A stretch of DNA of 56,807 nucleotides, from the NCBI RefSeq assembly GCF_937127095.1, contig NZ_CAKZLP010000030.1:1-56807 (forward strand). The letters run 5' to 3'. How positions within the stretch are numbered: position 1 is the first letter of the stretch; the number at the start of each line of letters is the position of its first letter. A program made the translations under genes and the position numbers. The notes under the pieces were generated by a model. It had not been told where the DNA came from and did not search any database. It was given only the letters and a program-made list of their open reading frames with translations. Positions 28,703 through 38,487 of the stretch are shown here, piece by piece. The DNA is from an uncultured Amphritea sp. (GTDB taxonomy: Bacteria; Pseudomonadota; Gammaproteobacteria; Pseudomonadales; Balneatricaceae).

Positions 28703-30322
28703 TTAATGGCGCAGATCCCGCAGCCGCATCCCCATGACCAGCAACACCAGCAGGTAGATAATCACACCGCCGCCTACCAGAATACCCATCTGAGTTATCC
28801 GCTGCCACATATCAAAGCCCAGCCATTGTTCAGGACTTCCCGCAATCATGAGCAGAAAAGCGATCATCGCCATGTTAGCCAAGCCAACCCGCAACAGCCA
28901 CTTAGGCCAGCCGGATTGCCAGCTGAACACCCCCTCTTTCAGCAGACCACGAAGCAACAGACCGGCATTCAGAAATGCTGACAGGGTCGTTGCCAGTGCT
29001 AGCCCGGCATGCGCCATAGGCCAGATCAGCATCAGGTTGAGCACCATATTCACCACCATGGCAACAATACCGATCTTAACCGGCGTTTTGGTATCCTGAC
29101 GGGAGAAATACCCTGGCGCCAGCACTTTAATCAGCATAAAGGCAACCAGGCCACAAGCATAGGCCCGCAGGCTCATCGCCGCCATGGCCACATCCCGGTC
29201 AGTCATCTCACCATAATGAAACAGTGTCGCCAGCAATGGTTCAGCCAACACCAGCAGTGCCATGGCCGCAGGCAGACCGATCAGCAGCACCATCCGCATC
29301 GCCCAATCCAGCGTCCGGGAAAAATGCTCGGTACTTTTCTCCGCATGTCTGCGCGACAGACTGGGTAGAATAACCGTCGCAATAGCAATACCAAACACCC
29401 CTAGCGGCAACTCAGCCAGGCGATCCGAATAGTACAACCAGGAAACACTACCGGTCTGTAAAAATGAGGCCAGCAGAGTATCCAGCAACAGGTTTATCTG
29501 ACTCACCGACACCCCAAACAGCGCAGGTAGCATTAGTTTCAGTATCCGCTTAACCCCTTCATCCTGGAACCCAAGAACAGGTTTAGGCAATAACTGAATG
29601 CGCCAGAGAAACGGCAACTGAAACAGCAACTGCACAGAACCGGCGATCAACACCCCAAACGCCAGCGCCATCACCGGCTGTTCAAACAGCGGCTGCATCC
29701 AGATAGCCGCACCGATCAGCGACAGATTCAGCAGTACCGGGGTAAACGCGGGCACTGCAAAACGCTCATAACTATTGAGAATACTGCCGGCCAGCGCGGT
29801 CAGCGATATCAGCAGCAGATAGGGAAAGGTATAGCGCAGCATCTCCACCGCCAGTCCATAACGCAGCGGGTCATGCAGATAGAAACCGGGGGCAAAGATA
29901 GCCGCCAGCACCGGGGCACCCAATACGCCTAGTAACGTCACCACAATCAACACCAGCCCCAGACTACCGGCCACCCGATCAACCAGCTGTTTTACTGCAG
30001 CAAGATCTTTAAGGCTGCGGTATTCCGACAACACCGGCACAAACGCCTGGGAAAAGGCGCCCTCAGCAAACAAGCGGCGTAGAAAGTTAGGAATTTTAAA
30101 GGCGACAAAAAACGCATCAGCACTGCTGCCAGCACCAAAATAGTTGGCCACCACAACATCCCGAACCAACCCCAGCACCCGGGAAAACATCGTCATCAAC
30201 CCAACCAACGCACTGGAACGCAACAAACCGCGCGCTTTTGGATGGTTCTCTGGCGGCTGAGTGTTATCAGGGTCCGGGCTATTGGGCTGAGCGCCTTCCG
30301 GAGATGTTTCTGTTCTGCTCAA
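28703..30322 (-). CDS. murJ: Lipid II flippase MurJ
   Basis: Inner-membrane flippase of the MOP superfamily that moves lipid II to the periplasm. It has about 14 helices and the family signatures TMFSRVLGLVRDVVVANYFGAG and FFVAFKIPNFLRRLFAEGAFSQAFVPV. The longest frame begins at a TTG at 30394 with no ribosome site. A TTG at 30322 has GGCAGGAAAG six bases upstream and is preferred, giving about 539 residues. Even so it carries a roughly 30-residue Pro-rich, polar N-terminal tail (PNSPDPDNTQPPENHP) before the first helix, which E. coli MurJ lacks. It is divergent from rpsT. Confidence 0.94.
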   Translation of the reverse strand: MSRTETSPEGAQPNSPDPDNTQPPENHPKARGLLRSSALVGLMTMFSRVLGLVRDVVVANYFGAGSSADAFFVAFKIPNFLRRLFAEGAFSQAFVPVLSEYRSLKDLAAVKQLVDRVAGSLGLVLIVVTLLGVLGAPVLAAIFAPGFYLHDPLRYGLAVEMLRYTFPYLLLISLTALAGSILNSYERFAVPAFTPVLLNLSLIGAAIWMQPLFEQPVMALAFGVLIAGSVQLLFQLPFLWRIQLLPKPVLGFQDEGVKRILKLMLPALFGVSVSQINLLLDTLLASFLQTGSVSWLYYSDRLAELPLGVFGIAIATVILPSLSRRHAEKSTEHFSRTLDWAMRMVLLIGLPAAMALLVLAEPLLATLFHYGEMTDRDVAMAAMSLRAYACGLVAFMLIKVLAPGYFSRQDTKTPVKIGIVAMVVNMVLNLMLIWPMAHAGLALATTLSAFLNAGLLLRGLLKEGVFSWQSGWPKWLLRVGLANMAMIAFLLMIAGSPEQWLGFDMWQRITQMGILVGGGVIIYLLVLLVMGMRLRDLRH

Positions 30323-30441
30323 TGATCGCTTTCCTGCCAGCCAAAATAGATTGCTGCTGATAATACCGATTAACCTGCTAAAATGCTTGCTCAAAGCGCA
30401 ATAAAGCCGCCCGACTTACGTGGCTTTTTCATAATTAGCTG

Positions 30442-30470
30442 TTGACACTTGCAGCACAAACATGAATAAT
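30442..30470 (+). promoter_or_regulatory. Sigma-70 promoter of rpsT
   Basis: TTGACA (30442-30447), 17-base spacer, AATAAT (30465-30470). Transcription would begin near 30477 and leave a leader of about 100 bases before the GTG start of rpsT, enough for leader-based autoregulation. Confidence 0.75.
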
Positions 30471-30579
30471 CTCGCGTCTTAATTTTCGATGTCCAGAAGT
30501 TTAAAAATGAACCCCGGGGCATCTCAATATCGATTAATTTATATCGATCAACATCCTAACTGTTTAGAGGAGTCGGATT

Positions 30580-30846
30580 GTGGCAAATTCCGCAGGATCC
30601 CGTAAACGCGCTCGCCAAGCCGAGAAGCGCCGTCAAAATAACGCGAGTCTGCGTTCCATGGTTCGCACTTACGTTAAAAAAGTAGTGACAGCTATCGAAG
30701 CAGGCGACCATGCAGCAGCAAACGCAGCATTCGTTACCGCTCAGCCAATTATGGACAGCGCTGTAACTAAAGGCATTTTCAACAAGAACCAGGTAGCTCG
30801 CAAGAAAAGCCGCCTGAATGCCTCTATCAAAAAGCTGGCTGCATAA
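30580..30846 (+). CDS. rpsT: 30S ribosomal protein S20
   Basis: Binds 16S rRNA early in 30S assembly. The 88-residue basic protein matches S20 throughout (RKRARQAEKRRQNNASLRSM, FNKNQVARKKSRLNASIKKL). The start codon is GTG with GAGGAG upstream. In E. coli rpsT also uses a non-ATG start, which is part of its translational self-control, so the feature is probably functional here too. It is transcribed away from murJ and ends in a strong terminator shared with the converging proB. Confidence 0.97.
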   Translation: MANSAGSRKRARQAEKRRQNNASLRSMVRTYVKKVVTAIEAGDHAAANAAFVTAQPIMDSAVTKGIFNKNQVARKKSRLNASIKKLAA

Positions 30847-30870
30847 TCTCCCCGAGATGCAACCTGCAAT

Positions 30871-30900
30871 AAAAAAACCGGCCATGGCCGGTTTTTTTTT
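30871..30900 (+). terminator. Terminator of rpsT (symmetric, may also serve proB)
   Basis: Perfect palindrome CCGGCCATGGCCGG (30878-30891) flanked by an A run (30871-30877) and nine T (30892-30900). It lies 31 bases past the proB stop and 25 past the rpsT stop. Both strands read as a stem followed by T, so it can end both converging transcripts. Confidence 0.9.
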
Positions 30901-30931
30901 GTTTCTGCATTACTCATTTAAAGAAAACAAC

Positions 30932-32056
30932 TCAGGCTAAAACCAGATTATCCCGGTGCACCAGCTCCTGCTCACCGACAAATCCAAGCACCGCTTCTAT
31001 ATGTGAGCTTGGACGACCAATTATTTTCTGCGCATCCTCAACTCCGTAATTGACCAGACCCCGACCAATCACCCGGCCATGCTCATCAGAGATCACCACC
31101 ATCTCACCACGGGAAAACGATCCGGTAACCGCTCGCACCCCTGCCGGCAAAAGACTCTTGCCGCGCTCAACCAGCGCTGTCACAGCCCCTGCATCCAGCG
31201 TCAGGGTACCCCGCGCCTGCAGATGCCCGGCAATCCATTGCTTACGCGCAGCCATTGGCAGCTGCTCAGGCACCAGCACGGTACCGAGATCTTCAGCACG
31301 ACGCAGCTTCAGCAGTACATCGTCTTCGCGACCACTGGCAATCACTGTAATCGCACCGGAACGGGCAGCCAGCTTCGCTGCCCGCACTTTAGTCGCCATA
31401 CCGCCCTGACCCAACCGACCGCCACCGCCCGCCATTGCCTCCAGCGAACGATCATCCGCCATCGCTTCAGATATGAGGGTTGCATCAGGATTCGAGCGCG
31501 GATCAGCGGTATACAAGCCACTCTGATCAGTCAGCAGAATCAACGCATCCGCCTCAACCAGATTCGCCACCAGAGCCCCCAGGGTATCATTATCCCCAAA
31601 ACGGATCTCTTTGGTGACCACCGTATCATTCTCATTCACTACCGGCACCACACCCACCGACAGCAATGTCTTCAGGGTCGCCTGAGCATTAAGGTAACGT
31701 TTACGATTTGAGTGATCCTCATGGGTTAAGAGGATCTGAGCCGTGAGGGCGTTATGCCGCTTAAAGTTGGTTTCGTAAGCCTGCACCAGGCCCATCTGCC
31801 CAACCGCCGCCGCAGCTTGCAACTTATAGACCTCATGAGGACGCTCTTTCCAGCCCAGACGGACAATCCCTTCCGCTATTGAACCGGAGGACACCAACAC
31901 AATCTCAACGCCTTCGCGGCGCAGCTGAGCCAGCTGATCAACCCAGCGACCAATAGCCGCCAGATCCAGCCCCTCACCATCATTTGTAAGTAACGCACTG
32001 CCAATCTTAACAACCCACCGCCGGGATGTTTTCAGTCTATTACGCGCTTGACTCAC
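30932..32056 (-). CDS. proB: Glutamate 5-kinase ProB
   Basis: Phosphorylates glutamate in the first step of proline synthesis. The 374-residue product has an amino acid kinase domain ([49 protein letters not shown] split across the nucleotide site) and a C-terminal PUA domain from about residue 280. The start is GTG at 32056 with GAGAG nine bases upstream. It lies 71 bases downstream of cgtA on the same strand, forming rplU-rpmA-cgtA-proB as recalled for Pseudomonas. No proA is present. Confidence 0.95.
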   Translation of the reverse strand: MSQARNRLKTSRRWVVKIGSALLTNDGEGLDLAAIGRWVDQLAQLRREGVEIVLVSSGSIAEGIVRLGWKERPHEVYKLQAAAAVGQMGLVQAYETNFKRHNALTAQILLTHEDHSNRKRYLNAQATLKTLLSVGVVPVVNENDTVVTKEIRFGDNDTLGALVANLVEADALILLTDQSGLYTADPRSNPDATLISEAMADDRSLEAMAGGGGRLGQGGMATKVRAAKLAARSGAITVIASGREDDVLLKLRRAEDLGTVLVPEQLPMAARKQWIAGHLQARGTLTLDAGAVTALVERGKSLLPAGVRAVTGSFSRGEMVVISDEHGRVIGRGLVNYGVEDAQKIIGRPSSHIEAVLGFVGEQELVHRDNLVLA

Positions 32057-32127
32057 TGACCATTACTCTCTTGAAAGACCCACTCCAACCTGAGCTTCAC
32101 GATCAACCCAGGCAACCTGGACAGGTT

Positions 32128-33414
<1,287 letters not shown>

Positions 33415-33438
33415 CTAGCTCAATCAGCCATCAGAAAC

Positions 33439-33463
33439 AAAAAAAGCCCCGCAACCGCGGAGC
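33439..33463 (-). terminator. Terminator after rpmA
   Basis: Minus-strand hairpin GCTCCGC/GCGGGGC (33446-33463) with one G-U wobble, then seven T (33445 down to 33439). The wobble pairs only in the minus-strand RNA, so it serves rplU-rpmA. It would attenuate read-through into cgtA. Confidence 0.85.
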
Positions 33464-33484
33464 TTTTTTAATACAAAAGCCGGA

Positions 33485-33742
33485 TTAAACGGTTTCTACA
33501 GTAATGTATTTACGTTTTTGCGGGCCTTTAACGATAAACTTAACAACGCCGTCTGCAGTTGCAAACAGAGTATGGTCTTTACCCATACCTACGTTTACAC
33601 CAGCGTGGAACTTAGTGCCGCGCTGACGAATAAGAATGTTACCTGCTGTTACTACCTGACCACCGAAACGCTTAACACCTAAGCGTTTCGACTCGGAATC
33701 ACGACCGTTACGGGTACTACCTGCCGCCTTCTTATGAGCCAT
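33485..33742 (-). CDS. rpmA: 50S ribosomal protein L27
   Basis: The 85-residue L27 is complete ([20 protein letters not shown] and [18 protein letters not shown]). The N-terminal tail reaches the peptidyl transferase centre. The ATG has AGGAGAG six bases upstream. It follows rplU by 16 bases and is followed by a terminator. Confidence 0.98.
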   Translation of the reverse strand: MAHKKAAGSTRNGRDSESKRLGVKRFGGQVVTAGNILIRQRGTKFHAGVNVGMGKDHTLFATADGVVKFIVKGPQKRKYITVETV

Positions 33743-33758
33743 TTGTCACTCTCCTATC

Positions 33759-34070
33759 TTAGGCACTAATGCCAGTGATTTTTACTTCAGTGAAGTGCTG
33801 ACGGTGACCCATCTGCTTCATGTGGTGCTTACGACGCTTGAACTTCATGATATGAACTTTCTTAGCGCGACCATGGCTTACAACCTCAGCTGTAACCTTA
33901 GCACCTTCAACTACTGGTGCACCGATTTTAACATCGTCACCGTTAGCAACCAACAGAACACGGTCAAACTCAACATTAGAACCAGCTTCTACAGCCAGCT
34001 TTTCCAGTTTCAGCGTAAAGCCTTCCTGAACTCGGTATTGCTTACCGCCGCTCACAATTACTGCGTACAT
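33759..34070 (-). CDS. rplU: 50S ribosomal protein L21
   Basis: A 103-residue L21 beginning [17 protein letters not shown], with the C-terminal [19 protein letters not shown] signature. The frame stays open 22 codons upstream, but the ATG at 34070 has GGAG six bases before it and matches all homologues. It has a strong promoter about 100 bases upstream and heads rplU-rpmA-(cgtA-proB). The leader of about 100 bases is a candidate for the ribosomal leader RNAs known ahead of L21; no fold was worked out. Confidence 0.97.
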   Translation of the reverse strand: MYAVIVSGGKQYRVQEGFTLKLEKLAVEAGSNVEFDRVLLVANGDDVKIGAPVVEGAKVTAEVVSHGRAKKVHIMKFKRRKHHMKQMGHRQHFTEVKITGISA

Positions 34071-34177
34071 TTTAATCTCCAATTTACAACCCGCCCTGCT
34101 ACTAATAACACGCCTACGTCTAATGGAAATTATCAACCATATAATAGGGAGCGAATTTGGATGGGTTAGGGCGCGAG

Positions 34178-34206
34178 ATTATATAGAAACATAAGAGACG
34201 ACTCAA
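34178..34206 (-). promoter_or_regulatory. Sigma-70 promoter of rplU
   Basis: On the minus strand TTGAGT (34201-34206), 17-base spacer, TATAAT (34178-34183). This is close to consensus and fits a highly expressed ribosomal operon. Start of transcription near 34171. Confidence 0.85.
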
Positions 34207-34235
34207 GCATAAATATAGATAATAACCTGACATTC

Positions 34236-34264
34236 TTGACACCCGGATACGCACCCCCTAGCAT
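34236..34264 (+). promoter_or_regulatory. Sigma-70 promoter of ispB
   Basis: TTGACA (34236-34241), 17-base spacer, TAGCAT (34259-34264). The TTG of the -35 hexamer is also the first possible start codon of the ispB reading frame, which argues that translation starts further down, at 34302. Its -35 lies about 30 bases from the divergent rplU -35. Confidence 0.7.
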
Positions 34265-34301
34265 GCGGCAATACAAATTTCAGAGTCTGGTAACAGTTCC
34301 C

Positions 34302-35270
34302 ATGCTGCCACATCAGTTAAATCCAGTTATTGAGCCGCAGTTCGAAGCGGTAAACGATTATATAATCAACAACTTACACTCAGGCGTACCTCTCGTTGAG
34401 AAGATAGGACACTACATCGTAGAGAGTGGCGGCAAGCGGATCAGACCCCTGCTGGTGCTATTGGCCGCCAATGCGGCGGGCTATCAGGGTGACCAGCACA
34501 TCCACCTTGCGGCGGTCATCGAGTTTATCCACACTGCGACACTGCTGCACGATGACGTCGTGGACAACTCAGAACTGCGCCGTGGCAATGATACAGCTAA
34601 CGCTAAATGGGGCAACGCCCCCAGCGTTCTGGTAGGCGACTTTCTCTACTCCCGCTCATTCCAGATCATGGTTGAGATCAATAAGATGGAGATCATGGCG
34701 GTTATCTCCAACGCCACCACCATCATTGCTGAGGGTGAAGTACTGCAACTACTGAATGCCCGCAATCCGGACACCACCGAAGAATCTTATATGCAGGTGA
34801 TTCTGGGTAAAACTGCCATGCTCTTTGAAGCTGCCACCGAGACCGGTGCAATTCTGGCCGGCACGGATAAAACCCAGCAAGAAGCGCTACGCCTCTATGG
34901 CCGCCATATCGGCATCGCTTTTCAGATCATCGACGATGTGATGGATTACCTCAGCAGTGCTGAAGAGATGGGTAAAAATGTCGGCGACGATCTGGCTGAA
35001 GGCAAAGCAACACTGCCACTGATCCACGCCATGCGCGAAGGCAGCGATGAGCAGCGCAAGCTGATCCGTCAGGCGATCCGTAAAGGCGGCCTCGATGATC
35101 TGCAACCGATCATGGAGATCGTCCACGCTACCGGCTCAATAGATTATGCCCGCGACATCGCTTGCGCCGAAGCGGACAAAGCGATTCAAGCACTGGACAC
35201 CCTGCCGGACAGCTCATTCAAACAGACCATGATTCAGCTGGCAGACCTCGCGGTTAAGCGGAGCAGTTAA
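34302..35270 (+). CDS. ispB: Polyprenyl (octaprenyl) diphosphate synthase IspB
   Basis: Makes the long isoprenoid chain of ubiquinone. It is 322 residues from the ATG at 34302 (MLPHQLNPVIEPQFEAVNDYI), matching the usual 323. Both aspartate-rich motifs are present: LLHDDVVDNSELRRG and FQIIDDVMDYL. Earlier in-frame starts overlap the promoter and are rejected. The ribosome site is weak. Chain length (C40, C45) cannot be told by eye. The divergent rplU/ispB arrangement is conserved. Confidence 0.95.
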   Translation: MLPHQLNPVIEPQFEAVNDYIINNLHSGVPLVEKIGHYIVESGGKRIRPLLVLLAANAAGYQGDQHIHLAAVIEFIHTATLLHDDVVDNSELRRGNDTANAKWGNAPSVLVGDFLYSRSFQIMVEINKMEIMAVISNATTIIAEGEVLQLLNARNPDTTEESYMQVILGKTAMLFEAATETGAILAGTDKTQQEALRLYGRHIGIAFQIIDDVMDYLSSAEEMGKNVGDDLAEGKATLPLIHAMREGSDEQRKLIRQAIRKGGLDDLQPIMEIVHATGSIDYARDIACAEADKAIQALDTLPDSSFKQTMIQLADLAVKRSS

Positions 35271-35277
35271 GGGCAGT

Positions 35278-35809
35278 GGCTAGAACGTCACAAAAAACGT
35301 GACTTGCTAGTTGTTAGAAAAACCCTTCTTAATGGGCTTTGATAAAAACGTGGATAGTAAGTGAGGATGGTCGCTCTTTATTCTTATAACTTACAAGCAG
35401 CCTGATAGCTGCTTTAAGTTTGATTTTTCTAGCAAGCGAAGCGTCTAGCTAGAACGTCACAAAAAACGTTACTGGCTAGTTGTTAGAAAACCCCTTCTTA
35501 ACAAGCTCTAATGATAACGTGCATAGTAAGTGGGCACGGCTGATTTGCTCTTATAACTCAAAGCAGCCTGATAGCTGCTTTAAGTTTGATTTTTCTAGCA
35601 AGCGAAGCGTCTAGCTAGATCGTCGCAAAAGGCGCGACTGGCTAGTTGTCAGAAAAACCCTTCTTAACAAGCTCTAATGATAACGTGCATAGTAAGTGGG
35701 CACCGCTGATTTGCTCTTATAACTCAAAGCAGCCTGATAGCTGCTTTGAGTTTGATTTTTCTAGCAAGCGAAGCGTCTAGCTAGTCACGTTTTTTGTGAC
35801 GATCTAGCC
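35278..35809. repeat. Tandem array of three 166-169 bp units with inverted ends
   Basis: Three direct units start at 35280, 35449 and 35615 (periods 169 and 166). Each contains a CTAG-flanked hairpin, a central spacer, a second hairpin AGCAGC-CTGATA-GCTGCT followed by T-rich sequence, and a CTAGCAAGCGAAGCGTCTAG end. After the third unit the array closes with an inverted copy of its first 26 bases, one base different (about 35783-35809). The first hairpin stem is GTCAC/GTGAC in unit 1 and GTCGC/GCGAC in unit 3, so both arms changed together; unit 2 has one unpaired change. The third unit's second hairpin has an 11-base perfect stem. The array fills the whole gap between the convergent ispB and tpm and holds no gene. 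Confidence 0.8.
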
Positions 35810-35810
35810 A

Positions 35811-36443
35811 CTATATCCTATCCCTCAAGATATAAACCGTCTCCACCTCCGCACGCCCTCCCCGACCGGCACCCCGCTCCGCCGATAGTTCTTCAATCTC
35901 AAACCGTTCGCTATAAAGCGACCGGACTTCATCTTCTGTTACCGAAAAGGGCGGGCCTTCAACATCATCGAACTCAAGGGTTATCAACAACATGCCAACG
36001 CCTGCGGGAAGCTTTTCAATCAGTGTCCCTGCATAACGCTTACGCATCGGTTCAGGAAAGGCGATCAGTGCGGCGCGATCATACACCCAGGCGATCGACT
36101 CAAACTCTTCAGCTGGCAGCGCAAAAAAATCTCCGCAAAATAGCCGTAGTCCGTCCTTATGACGCACGACAAACTCACCCACCTGCTGCGCTTCAACCGC
36201 TACCGATTGTTCAGACCAGAACGCTTCGCATGCCAGCGGGTTCAACTCAACGCCGGCGACTTCATGCCCCTGCTCTCGTAACCAGAGCATATCCAGACTT
36301 TTACCACACAGGGGCACCAGCACCCGCCCCTCACCAGAGCCTTGCAACTGAGACCAGTGACGCTGCAGTAAAGGGTTAACCTGCTGCTGATGAAAACCTA
36401 TCCGGCCACTACGCCAGCGCTCATGCCAAAACTCACTGTGCAT
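35811..36443 (-). CDS. tpm: Thiopurine S-methyltransferase
   Basis: SAM-dependent methyltransferase of the TPMT family (210 residues, normal length). In bacteria it can methylate thiopurines and selenium or tellurium compounds; the physiological substrate is uncertain. Signatures are FWHERWRSGRIGFHQ, LVPLCGKSLDMLWL (SAM site) and YDRAALIAFP. The stop lies only a few bases from the repeat array, which may provide its 3' end. The ribosome site at ATG 36443 is poor. It is divergent from fabA. Confidence 0.94.
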   Translation of the reverse strand: MHSEFWHERWRSGRIGFHQQQVNPLLQRHWSQLQGSGEGRVLVPLCGKSLDMLWLREQGHEVAGVELNPLACEAFWSEQSVAVEAQQVGEFVVRHKDGLRLFCGDFFALPAEEFESIAWVYDRAALIAFPEPMRKRYAGTLIEKLPAGVGMLLITLEFDDVEGPPFSVTEDEVRSLYSERFEIEELSAERGAGRGGRAEVETVYILRDRI

Positions 36444-36530
36444 CTTCTTTGAAACCCCTGAAAAACGACCTTAACCGCTCTATTTTTAGTTTTTGGTGAT
36501 ACAGGTCGTGATCCCAGCCCACTAACCCGG

Positions 36531-36536
36531 TATAAT
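36531..36536 (+). promoter_or_regulatory. Candidate -10 of fabA-fabB
   Basis: TATAAT at 36531-36536, 43 bases before the fabA ATG. The -35 region is weak and no clear FabR- or FadR-like palindrome was seen. Confidence 0.45.
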
Positions 36537-36579
36537 CCCCCGATATTTTGACTTAAAAAAAAGTGGATATACAGCTCAG

Positions 36580-37095
36580 ATGACAAAACCTTCCTCATTC
36601 AATCGAGAAGAACTTCTTCAGTGTGGTCACGGCGAAATGTTCGGCGAAGGCAACGCACGACTGCCTGTCGGTAACATGCTGATGATGGACCGCGTCACAA
36701 TGATCACCGGTGAAGGTGGCAAATATGGCAAAGGCTATATCGAAGCGGAGCTGGATATCCATCCTGACCTCTGGTTCTTTGACTGCCACTTCCCAACCGA
36801 CCCGGTTATGCCTGGCTGCTTAGGCCTGGATGCTATGTGGCAAATCGTTGGCTTCTTCCTTGGCTGGCGCGGCAATAAAGGGCGCGGACGTGCACTCGGA
36901 TGTGGTGAAGTGAAATTTACCGGGCAGATTTTACCTACCGCTAAAAAAGTGACCTACCGTATCGATCTGTCACGGGTTATCGAGCGTAAACTGGTTATGG
37001 GCATCGCCGATGGCTCCGTTTCTGTCGATGGCCGCGAGATCTACACTGCAAAAGATCTGCGTGTTGGCCTGTTCGTATCTACCGATAGCTTCTAA
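36580..37095 (+). CDS. fabA: 3-hydroxydecanoyl-ACP dehydratase/isomerase FabA
   Basis: Dehydrates 3-hydroxydecanoyl-ACP and isomerises the trans-2 to the cis-3 product, the branch point of anaerobic unsaturated fatty acid synthesis. The 171 residues include the catalytic His in [14 protein letters not shown] and Asp in LGLDAMWQ, a pairing specific to FabA rather than FabZ. It lies 80 bases ahead of fabB on the same strand, the usual fabA-fabB pair in Pseudomonas and relatives. Confidence 0.97.
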   Translation: MTKPSSFNREELLQCGHGEMFGEGNARLPVGNMLMMDRVTMITGEGGKYGKGYIEAELDIHPDLWFFDCHFPTDPVMPGCLGLDAMWQIVGFFLGWRGNKGRGRALGCGEVKFTGQILPTAKKVTYRIDLSRVIERKLVMGIADGSVSVDGREIYTAKDLRVGLFVSTDSF

Positions 37096-37175
37096 TCTTA
37101 TAAGTCTGGATACAGGCTTTAGCTCGGCTGTAGATCTATAATTACAATGTTTTTACTGAATAAAAGAGGCATCCT

Positions 37176-38393
37176 ATGAGACGTGTCGTTGTTACCGGAA
37201 TGGGTATCGTATCTTGCCTGGGTACTGATAAAGAAGCCGTCCTGGACTCACTGAAAGAGGGCCGTTCAGGCATCAAATTTCAGGAAGAGTACAAAGAGAT
37301 GGGCTTTCGCAGCCATGTAGCGGGAAGTATTGATCTGGATTATACCGACCTTATCGACCGCAAACTGGTGCGTTTCATGGGTGATGCTGCAGCCTATGCG
37401 TATCTGTCTATGGAACAGGCGATTAAAGACGCCAACCTGAGTGAAGATCAGGTGTCTAACGTGCGTACCGGTCTGGTGGCAGGTTCTGGTGGCGCATCAT
37501 CCGCAGACATCGTTGAAACCGCTGATATCCTGCGCACCAAAGGTGTTCGTCGGGTCGGTCCATACCGCGTCACCCGCACCATGGGGTCTACTGTATCAGC
37601 CTGTCTGGCAACGCCATTTAAAATTAAGGGCGTTAACTACTCCATCACCTCTGCCTGCGCTACCAGCGCCCATTGTATTGGCAATGCGATGGAACAGATT
37701 CAGCTGAACAAGCAAGACATCGTCTTCGCTGGCGGCGGTGAAGAACTTCATTGGTCCCTGAGCGTTATGTTTGATGCGATGGGCGCACTGTCCAGCAAAT
37801 ACAACGATACCCCGGAAAAAGCGTCCCGTGCCTACGATGCCAACCGTGATGGTTTTGTTATCGCTGGCGGTGGCGGCATGCTGGTTCTGGAAGAGCTGGA
37901 ACACGCTAAAGCCCGTGGCGCAAAAATCTATGGCGAACTGGTCGGCTATGGCGCGACGTCTGATGGCTATGACATGGTTGCTCCATCCGGCGAAGGCGCT
38001 GTGCGCTGCATGAAGCTGGCGATGAGCACCGTTGATGGGGGCATCGATTACATCAACTCTCACGGCACCTCAACACCTGCGGGTGACATCCAGGAGCTGA
38101 AGGCGATGAAAGAGACCTTCGGCGAGCAGATGCCTCCGGTCAGTTCGACCAAGTCCCTAACCGGCCACTCACTGGGTGCAACCGGCGTACAGGAAGCGAT
38201 CTACAGTCTGCTGATGATGGAAAACAACTTCATCTGTGCATCGGCCAATATCGACGAGCTTGACCCTGCAGCAGAAGGTCTTCCCGTTGTCACTGAGCGC
38301 AGAGACAATGTTGACCTGCAGCGCGTCATGTCGAACAGCTTTGGTTTCGGCGGCACTAACTCGACGCTGGTATTCCAGAAATACACTAGTTAA
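37176..38393 (+). CDS. fabB: 3-oxoacyl-ACP synthase I FabB
   Basis: Condensing enzyme needed to elongate the cis-3-decenoyl-ACP made by FabA. The 405 residues contain the Cys-His-His triad: [22 protein letters not shown] and [10 protein letters not shown]. The ATG has AGAGG six bases upstream. Pairing with fabA supports FabB over FabF. A strong terminator follows 18 bases after the stop. Confidence 0.97.
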   Translation: MRRVVVTGMGIVSCLGTDKEAVLDSLKEGRSGIKFQEEYKEMGFRSHVAGSIDLDYTDLIDRKLVRFMGDAAAYAYLSMEQAIKDANLSEDQVSNVRTGLVAGSGGASSADIVETADILRTKGVRRVGPYRVTRTMGSTVSACLATPFKIKGVNYSITSACATSAHCIGNAMEQIQLNKQDIVFAGGGEELHWSLSVMFDAMGALSSKYNDTPEKASRAYDANRDGFVIAGGGGMLVLEELEHAKARGAKIYGELVGYGATSDGYDMVAPSGEGAVRCMKLAMSTVDGGIDYINSHGTSTPAGDIQELKAMKETFGEQMPPVSSTKSLTGHSLGATGVQEAIYSLLMMENNFICASANIDELDPAAEGLPVVTERRDNVDLQRVMSNSFGFGGTNSTLVFQKYTS

Positions 38394-38411
38394 TCCTGGA
38401 TAGCGCAGATT

Positions 38412-38437
38412 AAAAAACCCGCCTCGGCGGGTTTTTT
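38412..38437 (+). terminator. Terminator of fabA-fabB
   Basis: Twelve-base stem AAAAAACCCGCC (38412-38423), loop TC, stem GGCGGGTTTTTT (38426-38437). T tract on the plus strand; the symmetric A run could also end the converging plsC transcript. Confidence 0.92.
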
Positions 38438-38449
38438 ATTGAGCGTTTT

Positions 38450-38487
38450 AGCTGCTTCTCAGATGCTTCGCTTGTGAGCTGAGAGCT
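38450..38487. repeat. Hairpin sharing a core with the 35.3 kb array
   Basis: Nested arms AGCT (38450-38453 with 38484-38487) and TCTCAG/CTGAGA (38457-38462 with 38479-38484, sharing the base 38484). The loop contains GCTTCGCTTG (38465-38474), the reverse complement of the CAAGCGAAGC core found in every unit of the array. It lies between the convergent fabB and plsC and includes the plsC stop codon. Confidence 0.45.

Noticed and set aside
35278..35809. CRISPR array
   Set aside because: Units are 166-169 bp with sequence conserved across the whole length. There are no short repeats alternating with unique spacers and no cas genes.
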